Notes: generated from the sequence alone by a model not told the origin. DNA of 64,000 bases from Pedosphaera parvula Ellin514 (GCF_000172555.1 NZ_ABOX02000020.1:51907-115906), one strand, 5' to 3'; positions 36,825-46,259 are shown, counted from the first letter of the stretch. Program-made: numbers and translations.

Positions 36825-39800
36825 TTATTGAACTTTGATTGCGAGACAGTCGGTGAATCGTTGTGATGGTTCATTCACTGTCCATGCGAGTCCGCGCAGG
36901 ATCAGGATACGAAATGCGGGGTCATTGAGGGTCGAAGTGTAATGACCGGGGATGCTGGCAAACACACGGCCTTTGCCACGTTGATAGGTCCATACCATGG
37001 GACGGGGTTGACCTTCCATTTTAGCGGTGGCGAGAACTCCGATACGATTGGTATCGCCAAACATGGGCCAGTACGGTTCATCCAGAAAATGTAATTCCTT
37101 GAAACCGCACGTGAGCGCTTGATTGGAGGCTGCATTGAATTTCAAGTTGAAGGGAGTATGAAGGTATTTGGTGGGTCCGGGCTGAGCTGCCAAACCAATG
37201 CGCTCCGCCAGTTTTTCCGGGTCCTTGTCCGCGATGGTGGCGGCGTGCAGGAGAACCAGTCCGCCTCCACGAGCGAGAAAATCATCGAGTTGCTGATAGC
37301 GTTCAGCGCTCCAATCGTGATTCCAACAATACAGCATTATTACGTCAGCCTGTTGAAATTGTTGAGGGGTGGGCCAGTTCCAGGCATTGGTAACAGTCGT
37401 TGCGTGAATTTGAGCTAGAAGAGGAGCCCAGGCTTTTTGCCACGCGGGGTAATCATGTTGCCCGGTTGGATGATCCTGCTTGCCAGCCACCAGTACGATA
37501 TTTAAAGGGCGAAGCGGGTTTGTGGCATTCAGGGTTTCAGATGGAGGGCAATGCAACAAGGCTTGGACCTGGGAGGCAGAACTGGTGGGTGGTTCGTTCA
37601 ATAGAAAGGTAAGCAGGTCATCAACCTGATTTGTTTTCAGAGTATCCAGCAGGCCGGTGGGCATCAGGGAGACGGTGCTGGGTTGCAATTGTTTTATCTC
37701 GCTCGTGGCGATGGAATGTTCCTTGCCGGTGACATCGAGGATGCGGAGCAAACCAGCGGTTTGTGCCCGCACGAAGCCGGTGAGTTCCGTATCGTCACGC
37801 AGGAGGACATTATAGGCGACGTAGTCGGGATTGATTGTGGCATTGGGGTTTTTGATATCCCGCAGAATCGAGGCTGCGTCGCGATGAACGAGGTTGCTGA
37901 GATCAGGGCCAATCAGGCCGCCTTCACCGCGGATGCGGTGGCAGGTGCTGCATTTGAGTTGTTGGCCGAAAAAGAGATTGCGACCGTTTTCGAAATCACC
38001 ATGGGCGAGATTGTTGTTCTCTTCCGTAACGGGAGTGAGTAGCTGATGCTGGGGGGCCCATGGAAGGTAAAAGATATTTAAGGGAAGTGGCCGCACGGTT
38101 GGATCGGATAGCAGCGAATAATCTGCGTGAACCAGGAAATCCAGGTTTCCGCCTGTTTCCAGCGCAATTGATAGCGGGACCAGTTGGCCTGTGGGACTTA
38201 CTTTGAGTTCGGCACGATACAAACCATCATGCAATGCTGATTTGCTGGTAACGGTGCCGGCTGCAAGCTCAAAGGGGTGGCTGGATTGCAGGCGAAAAGT
38301 GACTTCGCCTGAAGGGAATGCGGCCTGAGTGTGCAATTTTAGGATTCCCTTTTTCCTGGTCAAGTTCCGGAGTTGTTCGTGTTCGGTTGAGTTGAGGGTA
38401 AAGGCCTTGTTTACGACGGAATCAAGATGTGGAAACCAACCACTCCATTCGGCATCAGTCTGACCTTTGCGAGACCAGGTTGCCTTGACGCCGTTTAGGG
38501 TATAGGCAGCGTCGATCTGGGTTGCCGGGGTTTTGGAGTTTGCAGCTTTAATGCCGGGTAAAGCCAGTGCGTAATTGACTGACTGTGGGTGTGGATCAGT
38601 GGTGAGTATTAGAGTGCGATGATCAATGGAGAGCCGAGTGGCTACGACGCGAAGTTTGCCACGCGGGGTGGCTTCCTGGCGATTGACCGCCTTATAGGGA
38701 GGTTTCAATACTTCGAGACGATCAGCAGTACTGACGTACTCACCAAAATCAATTTGCATCTGGCTTATCCAATTAGTCACTGAGGGGTCAATGGCCCGAT
38801 CGAAAGCCACGCGCACTTCCATTGGACCAGCCGGCCAGATGGAAACCATCTGCGGAGCAGCGGAGTCGGTGTAGGAGATTTTAAAAAGTTTGCCTTCACC
38901 ATGAGGTCCGGTTCCCCAGTCGGGAGAGCCGCTGTGGCAGGAGACGTAGAGATCGCCTTTGGGAGAAATCGCCACGTCCATTGTCAGCATGTTCAGTCGA
39001 GCGATGACGGTTTCCCTGCCAACGTAACCTGCCGGAGTTTTTACGAGGCGGACACGCCAGATTTTTCCGCGTGATTCACCCGCGACAAAGGCATCTCCTT
39101 CCCACCACTTGGGCCCGAAAGATTTATGGTTCTTAGACTCTTCATTAAAAACCAATCCGCAACTGGATTGATGTTGGGGACCGAAAGCAACGACCGGTGG
39201 TTCACTGATGAGAGCAGGAAGATATTTTTCGTGGCGCGGTGGAAACCCATAGTTGCGACCAGGTAAGATTTGGTTCAGTTCATCCAGAGGATTACCGCCG
39301 GGACACCAGGTTTCTCCTTCCTGATCGGTGACGAACAGGTCCCCGAGACGATTGAAAGCAAGCGTGTAGGGAACGCGAATGCCGGTGGCGATGGTTTCCA
39401 GGCTCCGGGTTGAAGGAGACCATTTCTGGATGGTGCCGCGTTTGCTTTTGAGATCGTAATGGGAGACGCCATTTTTGACGCGATAAGGATTGGAGTAATC
39501 GGCGGTGAGGAGGCCAAAATAAAGGTTTCCTTCGGAGTCGAGAGTCACAGCTGTGGCATCAACGCCGCCGGAGCCGACATCAGTGGGTGGCCAGCCGCTG
39601 GCGACGATTTCTTCCAGGTCAGCCTTGCCATCGCCATCGATGTCACGCAGCAGTGAAACCTTGCCATGAGAAGAGACGTAAAGACCATCCTTGGACCAGG
39701 TCATACCGACAGGAACGCTGAGAGTGGATTTATCCCAGTAGAGGAGGTCTTTGTCCTCAAGGCCGTCGCCATCCGTATCGAGGAGGATATGGACCCGGCC

Positions 39801-39986
39801 GTCGTAACCCAGTGCGGTCAATTTGCCATCGGGAGTGAAACGGAGATTGTTCACGTTTGAGAGGCGGACCGGTAGTTGCTGAACGGTAAAGCCAGGAGTC
39901 AGCATCGACACATTCGTCTGAACCTGGGTCGCCTCAGCCCGGATCAGAAAGGCTGCTGCAAACAGGATGGCAAAACGCAGGTGCAT
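36825..39986 (-). CDS. Secreted beta-propeller/cytochrome c/ThuA fusion protein (PVC type)
   Basis: An exported protein of about 1053 residues. The ATG at 39986 starts a clean signal peptide (MHLRFAILFAAAFLIRAEA); an earlier in-frame start at 40064 would hide it. The first 400 residues form an NHL/glucose-dehydrogenase-like propeller (NNLRFTPDGKLTALGYDG, FGLLTADYSNPYRVKNG, NFGFPPRHEK-type loops). Near residue 680 is a haem c site, CSTCH, in a cytochrome c domain. From about 827 (LNIVLVAGKQDHP) a ThuA-like glutamine amidotransferase-fold domain runs to the end. Family knowledge: such PVC fusions are linked to extracellular sugar oxidation, with little biochemical proof. It is head-to-head with a sugar dehydrogenase gene. 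Confidence 0.87.
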   Translation of the reverse strand: MHLRFAILFAAAFLIRAEATQVQTNVSMLTPGFTVQQLPVRLSNVNNLRFTPDGKLTALGYDGRVHILLDTDGDGLEDKDLLYWDKSTLSVPVGMTWSKDGLYVSSHGKVSLLRDIDGDGKADLEEIVASGWPPTDVGSGGVDATAVTLDSEGNLYFGLLTADYSNPYRVKNGVSHYDLKSKRGTIQKWSPSTRSLETIATGIRVPYTLAFNRLGDLFVTDQEGETWCPGGNPLDELNQILPGRNYGFPPRHEKYLPALISEPPVVAFGPQHQSSCGLVFNEESKNHKSFGPKWWEGDAFVAGESRGKIWRVRLVKTPAGYVGRETVIARLNMLTMDVAISPKGDLYVSCHSGSPDWGTGPHGEGKLFKISYTDSAAPQMVSIWPAGPMEVRVAFDRAIDPSVTNWISQMQIDFGEYVSTADRLEVLKPPYKAVNRQEATPRGKLRVVATRLSIDHRTLILTTDPHPQSVNYALALPGIKAANSKTPATQIDAAYTLNGVKATWSRKGQTDAEWSGWFPHLDSVVNKAFTLNSTEHEQLRNLTRKKGILKLHTQAAFPSGEVTFRLQSSHPFELAAGTVTSKSALHDGLYRAELKVSPTGQLVPLSIALETGGNLDFLVHADYSLLSDPTVRPLPLNIFYLPWAPQHQLLTPVTEENNNLAHGDFENGRNLFFGQQLKCSTCHRIRGEGGLIGPDLSNLVHRDAASILRDIKNPNATINPDYVAYNVLLRDDTELTGFVRAQTAGLLRILDVTGKEHSIATSEIKQLQPSTVSLMPTGLLDTLKTNQVDDLLTFLLNEPPTSSASQVQALLHCPPSETLNATNPLRPLNIVLVAGKQDHPTGQHDYPAWQKAWAPLLAQIHATTVTNAWNWPTPQQFQQADVIMLYCWNHDWSAERYQQLDDFLARGGGLVLLHAATIADKDPEKLAERIGLAAQPGPTKYLHTPFNLKFNAASNQALTCGFKELHFLDEPYWPMFGDTNRIGVLATAKMEGQPRPMVWTYQRGKGRVFASIPGHYTSTLNDPAFRILILRGLAWTVNEPSQRFTDCLAIKVQ

Positions 39987-40087
39987 CTGACGATTATGAT
40001 CAGCGAGGGAGGGGCAGGCAATTCTGGAATTGAACTTAACTTTGAAGATTGCCTGAAGCTCCACAAAGCTGCAAAACTGCGGGATTC
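39987..40087. promoter_or_regulatory. Divergent promoter region of two secreted redox proteins
   Basis: About 101 bp separate the two start codons, so both promoters must lie here or overlap the signal-peptide codons. No confident -10/-35 pair was found. Shared regulation of the pair is inferred from layout. Confidence 0.35.
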
Positions 40088-41494
40088 ATGAATCGACTTA
40101 TTTGCCTTGGTCAAAGATTTGCAGTTTCGTGTTTGTTGCTGTTGATCGGCGGTTTGACAGGAGTTTCCCTTGCAGGAGAGCAATCAAAGCCTTTCAGTGA
40201 GCTCAATTTTAAAAAGGTGGTGTTGGCGACGAATTTGACGGAGCCGATGAATTTATCCGTGGCGCAGGATGAGCGCGTGTTTCTAGTGGAGCGGTTGGGG
40301 GCCATCAAGGTTTGGAAGCCGGAAACGGGTGAGATGAAAACCATCACGACCATCCAGACATTTAGCGGTTCTGAGAATAGTCTGCTGGGAGTTGTGCTCG
40401 ACCCGAAGTTTTTGGAAAATCATTGGATCTATCTCTTCTATTCGCCGACGGCTCCGGAAGAAAACCGTGTTTCAAGATTTACACTAAACGGGGATGTATT
40501 GGACGTTGCGTCGGAAAAGGTGCTGATCCATTTTCGCACTGATCGCAAGGTGGCGAATCATGCTGGTGGGGACCTGAACTTCGACAAGCATGGCAATCTT
40601 TACGCTTCGACGGGAGATAATACATTTATCACGGAAAACGAGAGCTTCGCTCCGATTGATGAGCGTCCGGGAAGAGAGTATTGGGATGCGCAGAGGACGT
40701 CGGCCAATACGATGGATTTGCGGGGCAAGATTCTGCGGATTCATCCCGAGCCGGACGGCAGCTACACCATTCCGAAGGGCAATTTGTTTCCGGAGGATGG
40801 TTCAAAGGGAAGGCCGGAGATTTATGTGATGGGCGTGCGGAATCCATTTCGTTTCTCCATAGATTCGAAGAGTGGATGGGTTTATTGGGGTGATGTGGGG
40901 CCGGATGCGCGCGAGGCCAAGCCGGAAAGAGGGCCCGTGGGGTTCGATGAATTCAATCAGGCGCGAAAGGCTGGAAATTTTGGATGGCCGCAATTCGTCG
41001 GTGATAACAAACCGTATCGACGTTACGATTTTGGCAGCAAGCAGAGTGGTGAGTTGTTCGATGCGCAACATCCGGTGAATTCGTCGCCGCACAACACAGG
41101 CGCGAAGGAGTTGCCACCCGCACAACCTGCTTTCATCTGGTATCCCTACACACCTACATCACGTTTTCCTGAAATGGGTTCGGGTGCACGGGCGGCAATG
41201 GCGGGACCGGTTTATCATTTTGACAAGAAACTGAAGTCTGATTGCAAGCTGCCGAAGGAGTACGATGAGGAGCTCTTTATTTTTGATTGGGAGCGGAGTT
41301 TAATTAATATCGTACGTTTCGATAAACCGGGGAATCTACAGAAGCTGGAGCCGTTTCTGCCGGCGATGAAATTCAAACGTCCGATTTGCATCAAGCTGGG
41401 GCCGGAGGGGGCGTTGTATGTGATTGAGTGGGGGAGCAATTGGTACAACAATAAAGATGCACAGTTAGTGCGGGTGGAATTTCGGCAGAAGTAA
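40088..41494 (+). CDS. PQQ-type glucose/sorbosone dehydrogenase-like protein, secreted
   Basis: An exported protein of about 468 residues with a signal peptide from the ATG at 40088 (MNRLICLGQRFAVSCLLLLIGG, then a SLAGE cleavage region). The propeller blocks fit the GSDH/YliI family: LTEPMNLSVAQDERVFLVERLGAIKV, GVVLDPKFLENHWIYLFYSP, NHAGGDLNFDKHGNLYASTGD, VMGVRNPFRFSIDSKSGWVYWGDVGPD and YVIEWGSNW. These enzymes oxidise sugars in the periplasm, some with PQQ. Whether PQQ binds here cannot be told, and no pqq genes are in the window. It is divergent from the propeller/cytochrome fusion, a plausible electron acceptor. Confidence 0.85.
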   Translation: MNRLICLGQRFAVSCLLLLIGGLTGVSLAGEQSKPFSELNFKKVVLATNLTEPMNLSVAQDERVFLVERLGAIKVWKPETGEMKTITTIQTFSGSENSLLGVVLDPKFLENHWIYLFYSPTAPEENRVSRFTLNGDVLDVASEKVLIHFRTDRKVANHAGGDLNFDKHGNLYASTGDNTFITENESFAPIDERPGREYWDAQRTSANTMDLRGKILRIHPEPDGSYTIPKGNLFPEDGSKGRPEIYVMGVRNPFRFSIDSKSGWVYWGDVGPDAREAKPERGPVGFDEFNQARKAGNFGWPQFVGDNKPYRRYDFGSKQSGELFDAQHPVNSSPHNTGAKELPPAQPAFIWYPYTPTSRFPEMGSGARAAMAGPVYHFDKKLKSDCKLPKEYDEELFIFDWERSLINIVRFDKPGNLQKLEPFLPAMKFKRPICIKLGPEGALYVIEWGSNWYNNKDAQLVRVEFRQK

Positions 41495-41524
41495 GGGGAT
41501 GACGCAGCGTCCTCAAAGTGGGGG

Positions 41525-41563
41525 TTGACAAGATCGAATTGGTGTATTAATAAACTAATACAC
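41525..41563 (+). promoter_or_regulatory. Promoter with overlapping inverted-repeat operator for the gntR-ABC operon
   Basis: A -35 TTGACA at 41525-41530, a 17-nt spacer, and a -10-like TAATAA at 41548-41553. A perfect inverted repeat, GTGTATTA at 41542-41549 and TAATACAC at 41556-41563, covers the -10 and the likely start site. The ATG follows at 41566. GntR proteins of the YtrA type repress their own operons through such sites, so autoregulation is likely. The transcript start near 41560 would leave almost no leader. Confidence 0.72.
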
Positions 41564-41565
41564 TT

Positions 41566-41958
41566 ATGCAGATTCATATCAGCTCGGCGGATGGGGTTCC
41601 GATTTACGTTCAGATTGCAAATCAGGTGAAGCATCTGGTGGCATCGGGACGGCTGGCGCCAGGGGAGGAAATTCCGCCGATTCGCGTCCTTGCAGAACAA
41701 TTGGTGGTAAATCCCAATACTGTGGCGCGGGCGTATTTGGAACTGGAGCGGGCTGGTGTTGTCACCAAACGGCATGGCTCAGGGACTTATATTTCTGATG
41801 CTCATTCGCCGCTTTCACGGCGTGAGAAATTGAAGGTATTGACGCAACGAGCGGATTCACTGCTGGTTGAGGCGGGCCATCTAGATATCGATCTGGACGA
41901 GGTGATCGAGCTGCTCCGTGAGCGGCATGAGGCAATTCATTCACAGGCGAGCAAATGA
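41566..41958 (+). CDS. GntR-family regulator, YtrA subfamily
   Basis: A short regulator of 130 residues. The N-terminal winged HTH (GVPIYVQIANQVKHLVASGRL, residues about 9-30; LAEQLVVNPNTVARAYLELERAGVV) is followed by only about 50 helical residues, as in YtrA regulators, which lack a ligand domain. YtrA proteins repress neighbouring ABC transporter operons and sometimes respond to envelope-targeting antibiotics. It overlaps the ATPase gene (ATGA at 41955-41958). No Shine-Dalgarno sequence precedes the ATG, in line with a nearly leaderless mRNA. Confidence 0.9.
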   Translation: MQIHISSADGVPIYVQIANQVKHLVASGRLAPGEEIPPIRVLAEQLVVNPNTVARAYLELERAGVVTKRHGSGTYISDAHSPLSRREKLKVLTQRADSLLVEAGHLDIDLDEVIELLRERHEAIHSQASK

Positions 41959-42902
41959 AATTTCCATCGCCATCCTCGGCCGAGGCCGTGGTTTCCATCA
42001 CCGGGTTGTGCCGCCGGTTTGGTTCGAAGACCGCGTTGCAGGAGGTGTCTTTGTACGTGCCGCGAGGCGGAGTGTTCGGGTTGGTGGGCGCCAACGGCGC
42101 GGGGAAAACGACTTTGATCAAGCATATCCTGGGGCTCCTGAGAGCTGAGTCTGGGAGCGTGCGGGTCTTCGACGTTGATCCGGTGGCCGATCCGGTTGGC
42201 GTGCTGGGGCGGATTGGTTATTTGTCAGAGCAACCAGATTTACCTGGATGGATGCGCGTGGATGAACTCATGCGCTACACGCAGGCCTTTTATCCGAAAT
42301 GGGACATGGCCTATGCCGAAAAGTTGCGAGAACAGTTTGGGCTCGATCCAGCGGCCCGTCTCAAAACACTTTCCAAAGGCCAGCAGGCAAAGGCTGGTCT
42401 ATTAGCGGCACAGGCGCATCGCCCGGACCTGCTGCTTCTGGACGAACCCAGTTCCGGCCTGGACCCAATCGTGCGGCGCGACATTCTGGAGGCGGTCATT
42501 CATACAGTGGCTGATGAAGGTCGCACGGTCTTTTTCTCCTCACATTTGTTGGAAGAAATCGAGCGGGTGTCGGACCACATCGCCATGTTGCATGAGGGAA
42601 AATTGGTGATGTGTGGATCACTCGACGAAATCAAATTACAACATCGATGCTTTATACTTCGCTTCCCAACGACGCAAACAAAGCCTCCGGTCATTGCCGG
42701 GGCATTGAGTGTAAGTGGAATGGGGCGGGAGTGGTCGGTGATGTGCAATGGCGCGCGAAACGAGCTGCCGGCGAGAGCACTCCAGATGGGAGCTGAAATT
42801 GTTGAGGAGCGGTTTCCCTCGCTTAATGAGATATTCGTGGCGCATGCCGGGGTGACTGCCTCCGCTCGCGCCAATTCCGAGGAACAAACAACGGCTCATT
42901 GA
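41955..42902 (+). CDS. ABC transporter ATPase (CcmA/YtrB-like)
   Basis: A cytoplasmic ATPase of 315 residues. Motifs are Walker A GANGAGKTT (about 50-58), Q-loop YLSEQPDLPGW, signature LSKGQQAKA, Walker B LLLLDEPSSGLD and H-loop FSSHLLEEIERV. The signature is LSKGQ, as often in YtrB/CcmA-type proteins. The C-terminal 90 residues form the extra domain seen in exporters of this type. It overlaps both the gntR gene and the permease gene by 4 bp each, so the three are translated as a unit. The exported substrate is unknown. Confidence 0.9.
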   Translation: MKFPSPSSAEAVVSITGLCRRFGSKTALQEVSLYVPRGGVFGLVGANGAGKTTLIKHILGLLRAESGSVRVFDVDPVADPVGVLGRIGYLSEQPDLPGWMRVDELMRYTQAFYPKWDMAYAEKLREQFGLDPAARLKTLSKGQQAKAGLLAAQAHRPDLLLLDEPSSGLDPIVRRDILEAVIHTVADEGRTVFFSSHLLEEIERVSDHIAMLHEGKLVMCGSLDEIKLQHRCFILRFPTTQTKPPVIAGALSVSGMGREWSVMCNGARNELPARALQMGAEIVEERFPSLNEIFVAHAGVTASARANSEEQTTAH

Positions 42903-44533
42903 TTATGCACGTACCCGTTGTGGCATTGACTTGGGAAATCTGGCGACGAAGCCAGAGATCCGTCTGGGTGGTGGCAGGTCTCATCGCACTATGCTCGCTT
43001 TGTGGTGTATTCTTTCCGAACAGAGCCCAGCTCTCCGCGGGGTTGGAAGCACTTTACTTGTTTTTGATGGTCTGTTCGTTTTTCTTTTTATTTGGTATTT
43101 TTCATTTTGCAGAGTCCAATACACGAAATAATTGGCATGGCTTTCCTTATCGACTCTTTACACTTCCAGTCGCGACCTGGGTTTTAGTGGCGCTGCCAAT
43201 GGTTTTGGGGGTGATTTCTGTGGAGTTGCTATACATGGCTTGGGCGAAGCTTGTGTTTGCACCGATGGGAAGAATCATCAACCTGTGGCCCGCGGTTATA
43301 CTCGGAACGGGAATGGTGTGTTATCAAGCGCTTGTTTGGAGCCTCGCCGGTTTTCGCATCACTCGGATTGTTGTCCTCGCTCTGGCTGGAATCGTCCTCA
43401 TGAATTTTGCGATGGTACCACTCTTTCCTGAGCTTACGCGTTGGGAGCCTGCGAAGGCGTTTCGGGTGCTGAGCCTGGTAATGGCCGGGGTGGCAGGCGT
43501 GGCGTTTGGGGGAAGTTGGTTTTCTGTGGAAACGCAACGCCGGGGTGGCGGGCGTGGGCGGGGGTGGTTGAAGGCACGACTGCGCCATTTGGTTGATGCA
43601 CTGCCGCGACGTCGCAAGGGTTTTGCTTCGGCGGCCGGAGCTCAATTCTGGTTTGAATGGCGGCGCGCGGGTCTGCTGCTCCCAGTCTGCACTGGCTCGG
43701 TCCTGCTGGTCATCTTTGGGCCAGTATCGTGGTTCACACGAAACTCGGAGGAGACGACGTTATGGACTTTCGGGTGGGCGGTGGCATTGCCCATCATCCT
43801 TGCATTGGTCATTGGCAAGGGTTTTGCCAAACCTGATTTTTGGTCTGGTGACATTTCACTGCCAGCATTCCTAGCCGTGCGCCCTTTGGCCACGGGCGAA
43901 ATGGTAGTCACCAAAATGAAAGTAGCCGCATTGAGCGTGGCGATCACATGGCCGATGGTTATAGGTTTCCTGGCTCTGTGGCTTCCGCTGTGGGCCAACA
44001 CTTCTTCATTAAAGGAATTATGGGATGCACTAATGATTTTGCGCAGTCCAGTGGGAACGTTGGCAATTTTGTTGCTGTTGCTTGTGTTGGCGATGGTGCT
44101 GACGTGGCGGGGCATGGTGGGGAGTTTATGGGCGGGACTCTCCGGCAACATGTGTCTCCTGGTGGGGGATACCTGCCTGAACGCGATTGCCATTGCACTG
44201 GCCGCATGGCGCATTGTCTCCTGGTTGAACCATTTTGAATGGAGCAAGGTGGAGGCGTATGTTTGGTGGATAGGCTCGGCTTTCGCCCTGGCTGCGCTGC
44301 TGAAGATATGGATCGCGGCTTTTTCCTGGAACAAGATTGGCCCCCGGCGGATCTGGAATTACGTGCTCATCTGGACGACAGGTACGTTCTGTTTTGTGGT
44401 TCTTGGGCTGTTGGTATGTCCTGATATTTTTTGGCTTAAACACCTCTTTATTCTGGCAGCCTTATTGCCGATTCCCCTCGCACGATTGGGATTGGCTCCC
44501 TTGTCACTGGCGAGGAACCGTCATCGACGATGA
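42899..44533 (+). CDS. ABC transporter membrane subunit (large permease)
   Basis: A 544-residue membrane protein with about twelve hydrophobic segments, starting with VVALTWEIWRRSQRSVWVVAGL and including FLALWLPLWANTSS and LAILLLLLVLAMVLTW. The amphipathic W-E-x-W-R-R start is typical of ABC-2 type permeases. It resembles no small ABC-2 permease closely and looks like two six-helix halves separated by a basic loop near residue 220-245 (RRGGGRGRGWLKARLRHL). The ATG at 42905 is an alternative start. Position and 4-bp overlap with the ATPase gene make it the transporter partner. Confidence 0.8.
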   Translation: MIMHVPVVALTWEIWRRSQRSVWVVAGLIALCSLCGVFFPNRAQLSAGLEALYLFLMVCSFFFLFGIFHFAESNTRNNWHGFPYRLFTLPVATWVLVALPMVLGVISVELLYMAWAKLVFAPMGRIINLWPAVILGTGMVCYQALVWSLAGFRITRIVVLALAGIVLMNFAMVPLFPELTRWEPAKAFRVLSLVMAGVAGVAFGGSWFSVETQRRGGGRGRGWLKARLRHLVDALPRRRKGFASAAGAQFWFEWRRAGLLLPVCTGSVLLVIFGPVSWFTRNSEETTLWTFGWAVALPIILALVIGKGFAKPDFWSGDISLPAFLAVRPLATGEMVVTKMKVAALSVAITWPMVIGFLALWLPLWANTSSLKELWDALMILRSPVGTLAILLLLLVLAMVLTWRGMVGSLWAGLSGNMCLLVGDTCLNAIAIALAAWRIVSWLNHFEWSKVEAYVWWIGSAFALAALLKIWIAAFSWNKIGPRRIWNYVLIWTTGTFCFVVLGLLVCPDIFWLKHLFILAALLPIPLARLGLAPLSLARNRHRR

Positions 44534-44578
44534 AAACATGGATCAAAGTGCCAGAACAGAATCTTAAAAGGATCAAGT

Positions 44579-45574
44579 ATGAAAAACTTAATGATAGCCC
44601 TCGCCCTGGTAGTAACACTTCTATGTGGTTTCATTTTGTTGCAGAAGAACCATGAACTGGAGAAAGCCCGCGTGCAACTTGCGGCAGCGGACAGGCAGCG
44701 GGACCTCGCTGCTGCCGAGACGGCGCAAAAAGAAAAGCGAAGCAAGTATCTGCAAGCACGACTGCGCGAAAGTCGGGCGGAAACGCTGGGAAAGGAGGTC
44801 GAGACGCAGGAACTTCGGCAGCAGTTGGCCAGGAGTGAGATCAGAACGAATCAACATGCAGCGGTATCCGAAATGTTTCGCAGCCAGGCAATGAAGGAGG
44901 CGTTGAAGGCGGAGGCCAAGGTGGCAATTGCCAAGACAGTCAAGGCGCTGTTCGAAGCCGGGCTGGCCCAGCAACTGCAATTGAACGACAACCAGAGCGA
45001 TGCGCTGAAGCAACTGCTCACTCAAAAAGCATCCATCGTTTGGGAGCAAATGCTGGTGCCGATGACAGCGGGTGAACTGGATGAAGCTGGCATGGCTGAG
45101 GCAGGAAAAGGAATCAAGCAGGCGCTGGAAGAGAACGCGGCTCAAATGCGTGCGTTGCTTGGTGATGATGGTTACAATTCGTACCAATTGTTCGAAAAGA
45201 CGCAGCCTGAGCGGGATCGTTTGAAGCAATTCTCTGCACAGGCTTTACAATCTGGTTCGAACTTAACCGCCGAGCAGCAGGGTCAATTGCTTTCCGCCAT
45301 GGTGGATGAACGGGCGAATTTCAAATTTCAGTTCGATATTGCAAACCCATTGAAATTAGATTTCGAACATTGGTACGACAATTTTACCGATCAAAAGCTG
45401 AATGCGTACAATCAGGATATGGAGCAATTGAATGACCGGATCGTGCAGCGGGCGCAAGCATTGCTCACGCCTGAACAAACCGAACTGCTAAAGAGTTCGC
45501 TCAATCGCGAATTGTTCCACAGCATGGTTACCATGCGAACGACGAAATCGATGATGTCTGCAAACGCACGGTGA
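44579..45574 (+). CDS. Membrane-anchored coiled-coil protein of unknown function in the ABC operon
   Basis: A 331-residue protein with one N-terminal hydrophobic segment (LMIALALVVTLLCGFILL) that anchors a long, charged, helical region (about 25-100) rich in Arg/Glu/Gln/Ala. A second helical domain follows (LSAMVDERANFKFQFDIANP, LTPEQTELLKSSLNREL). No enzymatic motif was seen. AAAAGGATC about 6-14 nt upstream of the ATG is a good ribosome binding site. It starts 45 bp after the permease stop, so it is likely the last gene of the operon. It may be a periplasmic or adaptor component. I do not recognise the family. Confidence 0.75.
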   Translation: MKNLMIALALVVTLLCGFILLQKNHELEKARVQLAAADRQRDLAAAETAQKEKRSKYLQARLRESRAETLGKEVETQELRQQLARSEIRTNQHAAVSEMFRSQAMKEALKAEAKVAIAKTVKALFEAGLAQQLQLNDNQSDALKQLLTQKASIVWEQMLVPMTAGELDEAGMAEAGKGIKQALEENAAQMRALLGDDGYNSYQLFEKTQPERDRLKQFSAQALQSGSNLTAEQQGQLLSAMVDERANFKFQFDIANPLKLDFEHWYDNFTDQKLNAYNQDMEQLNDRIVQRAQALLTPEQTELLKSSLNRELFHSMVTMRTTKSMMSANAR

Positions 45575-45608
45575 ATATTTTGCGGAAAGGTGGCGCCTTG
45601 GCCGCGTC

Positions 45609-45624
45609 GACACCTCATGGTGTC
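45609..45624. terminator. Short hairpin between convergent genes
   Basis: GACACC, TCAT loop, GGTGTC: a 6-bp perfect stem located between the ABC operon end (45574) and the convergent psiE-like stop, which it touches. No T run follows on either strand, so intrinsic termination is weakly supported. Confidence 0.3.
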
Positions 45625-46132
45625 AGGGTTCAGTGGGCGTAAGGTTGGCTGATTGTTTTTGTGGAAGAGTTGCGAGGCGATCTACACGTTCGCGCAACAG
45701 CCAATAGGTTATGCCGAGCGCCAGGGTAATGGCGGCCAAGCCCAGCAATTGGTTGGGCTGCGTTTCCTTCAAGTCCATGATAATCAACTTGCGCGCCAAT
45801 GCGAGAATGGAGATGAGAAGCACTATTTTGGTCTGAATGACACTTTGCTCGCGGGTGACGACGTAATGGAGCGTGTGGTTGAACTCCAGCGCGATCAGTA
45901 CTGTCAGGATATCGCCGAAGAGGATTTGAAAAGTTTTTGGGTCGAGAGGATTCGAGGATTGCAAAACGAGCTTCTCGAATACCTCCCTGAGCACCTGCCA
46001 GAGACCCATCAAAATGATGAGGCTGATGGCGAAACTGAGCACGAGGGCGATCAGACTTTCGAATCGCTGGTAGATTGTGAGGCCAGGCCATTTATCGACT
46101 ACGACGAACCATCGGGTGAAAAATGGTTTCAT
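45623..46132 (-). CDS. PsiE-like membrane protein
   Basis: A small inner membrane protein of 169 residues with four hydrophobic segments, near residues 25-50, 70-85, 100-118 and 128-145. FESLIALVLSFAISLIILMG, LFGDILTVLIALEFNHTL and the short loop ALARKLIIMDLKE fit the phosphate-starvation-inducible PsiE family. Its biochemical role is unknown even in E. coli, where it belongs to the phosphate regulon. No Pho box was recognised upstream. It is convergent with the ABC operon. Confidence 0.85.
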   Translation of the reverse strand: MKPFFTRWFVVVDKWPGLTIYQRFESLIALVLSFAISLIILMGLWQVLREVFEKLVLQSSNPLDPKTFQILFGDILTVLIALEFNHTLHYVVTREQSVIQTKIVLLISILALARKLIIMDLKETQPNQLLGLAAITLALGITYWLLRERVDRLATLPQKQSANLTPTEP

Positions 46133-46259
46133 TCCTCCGAATCCGTTGTTTTATCTGCGATAAGAATTTTCTCCAAGGTGGCAAATTCTGGCTTGCTCCT
46201 CCTAATCCCGCGTCTGCATTGGGCAATTGGTTCCACTGTCTGCAGTATTCCTGCATTTA

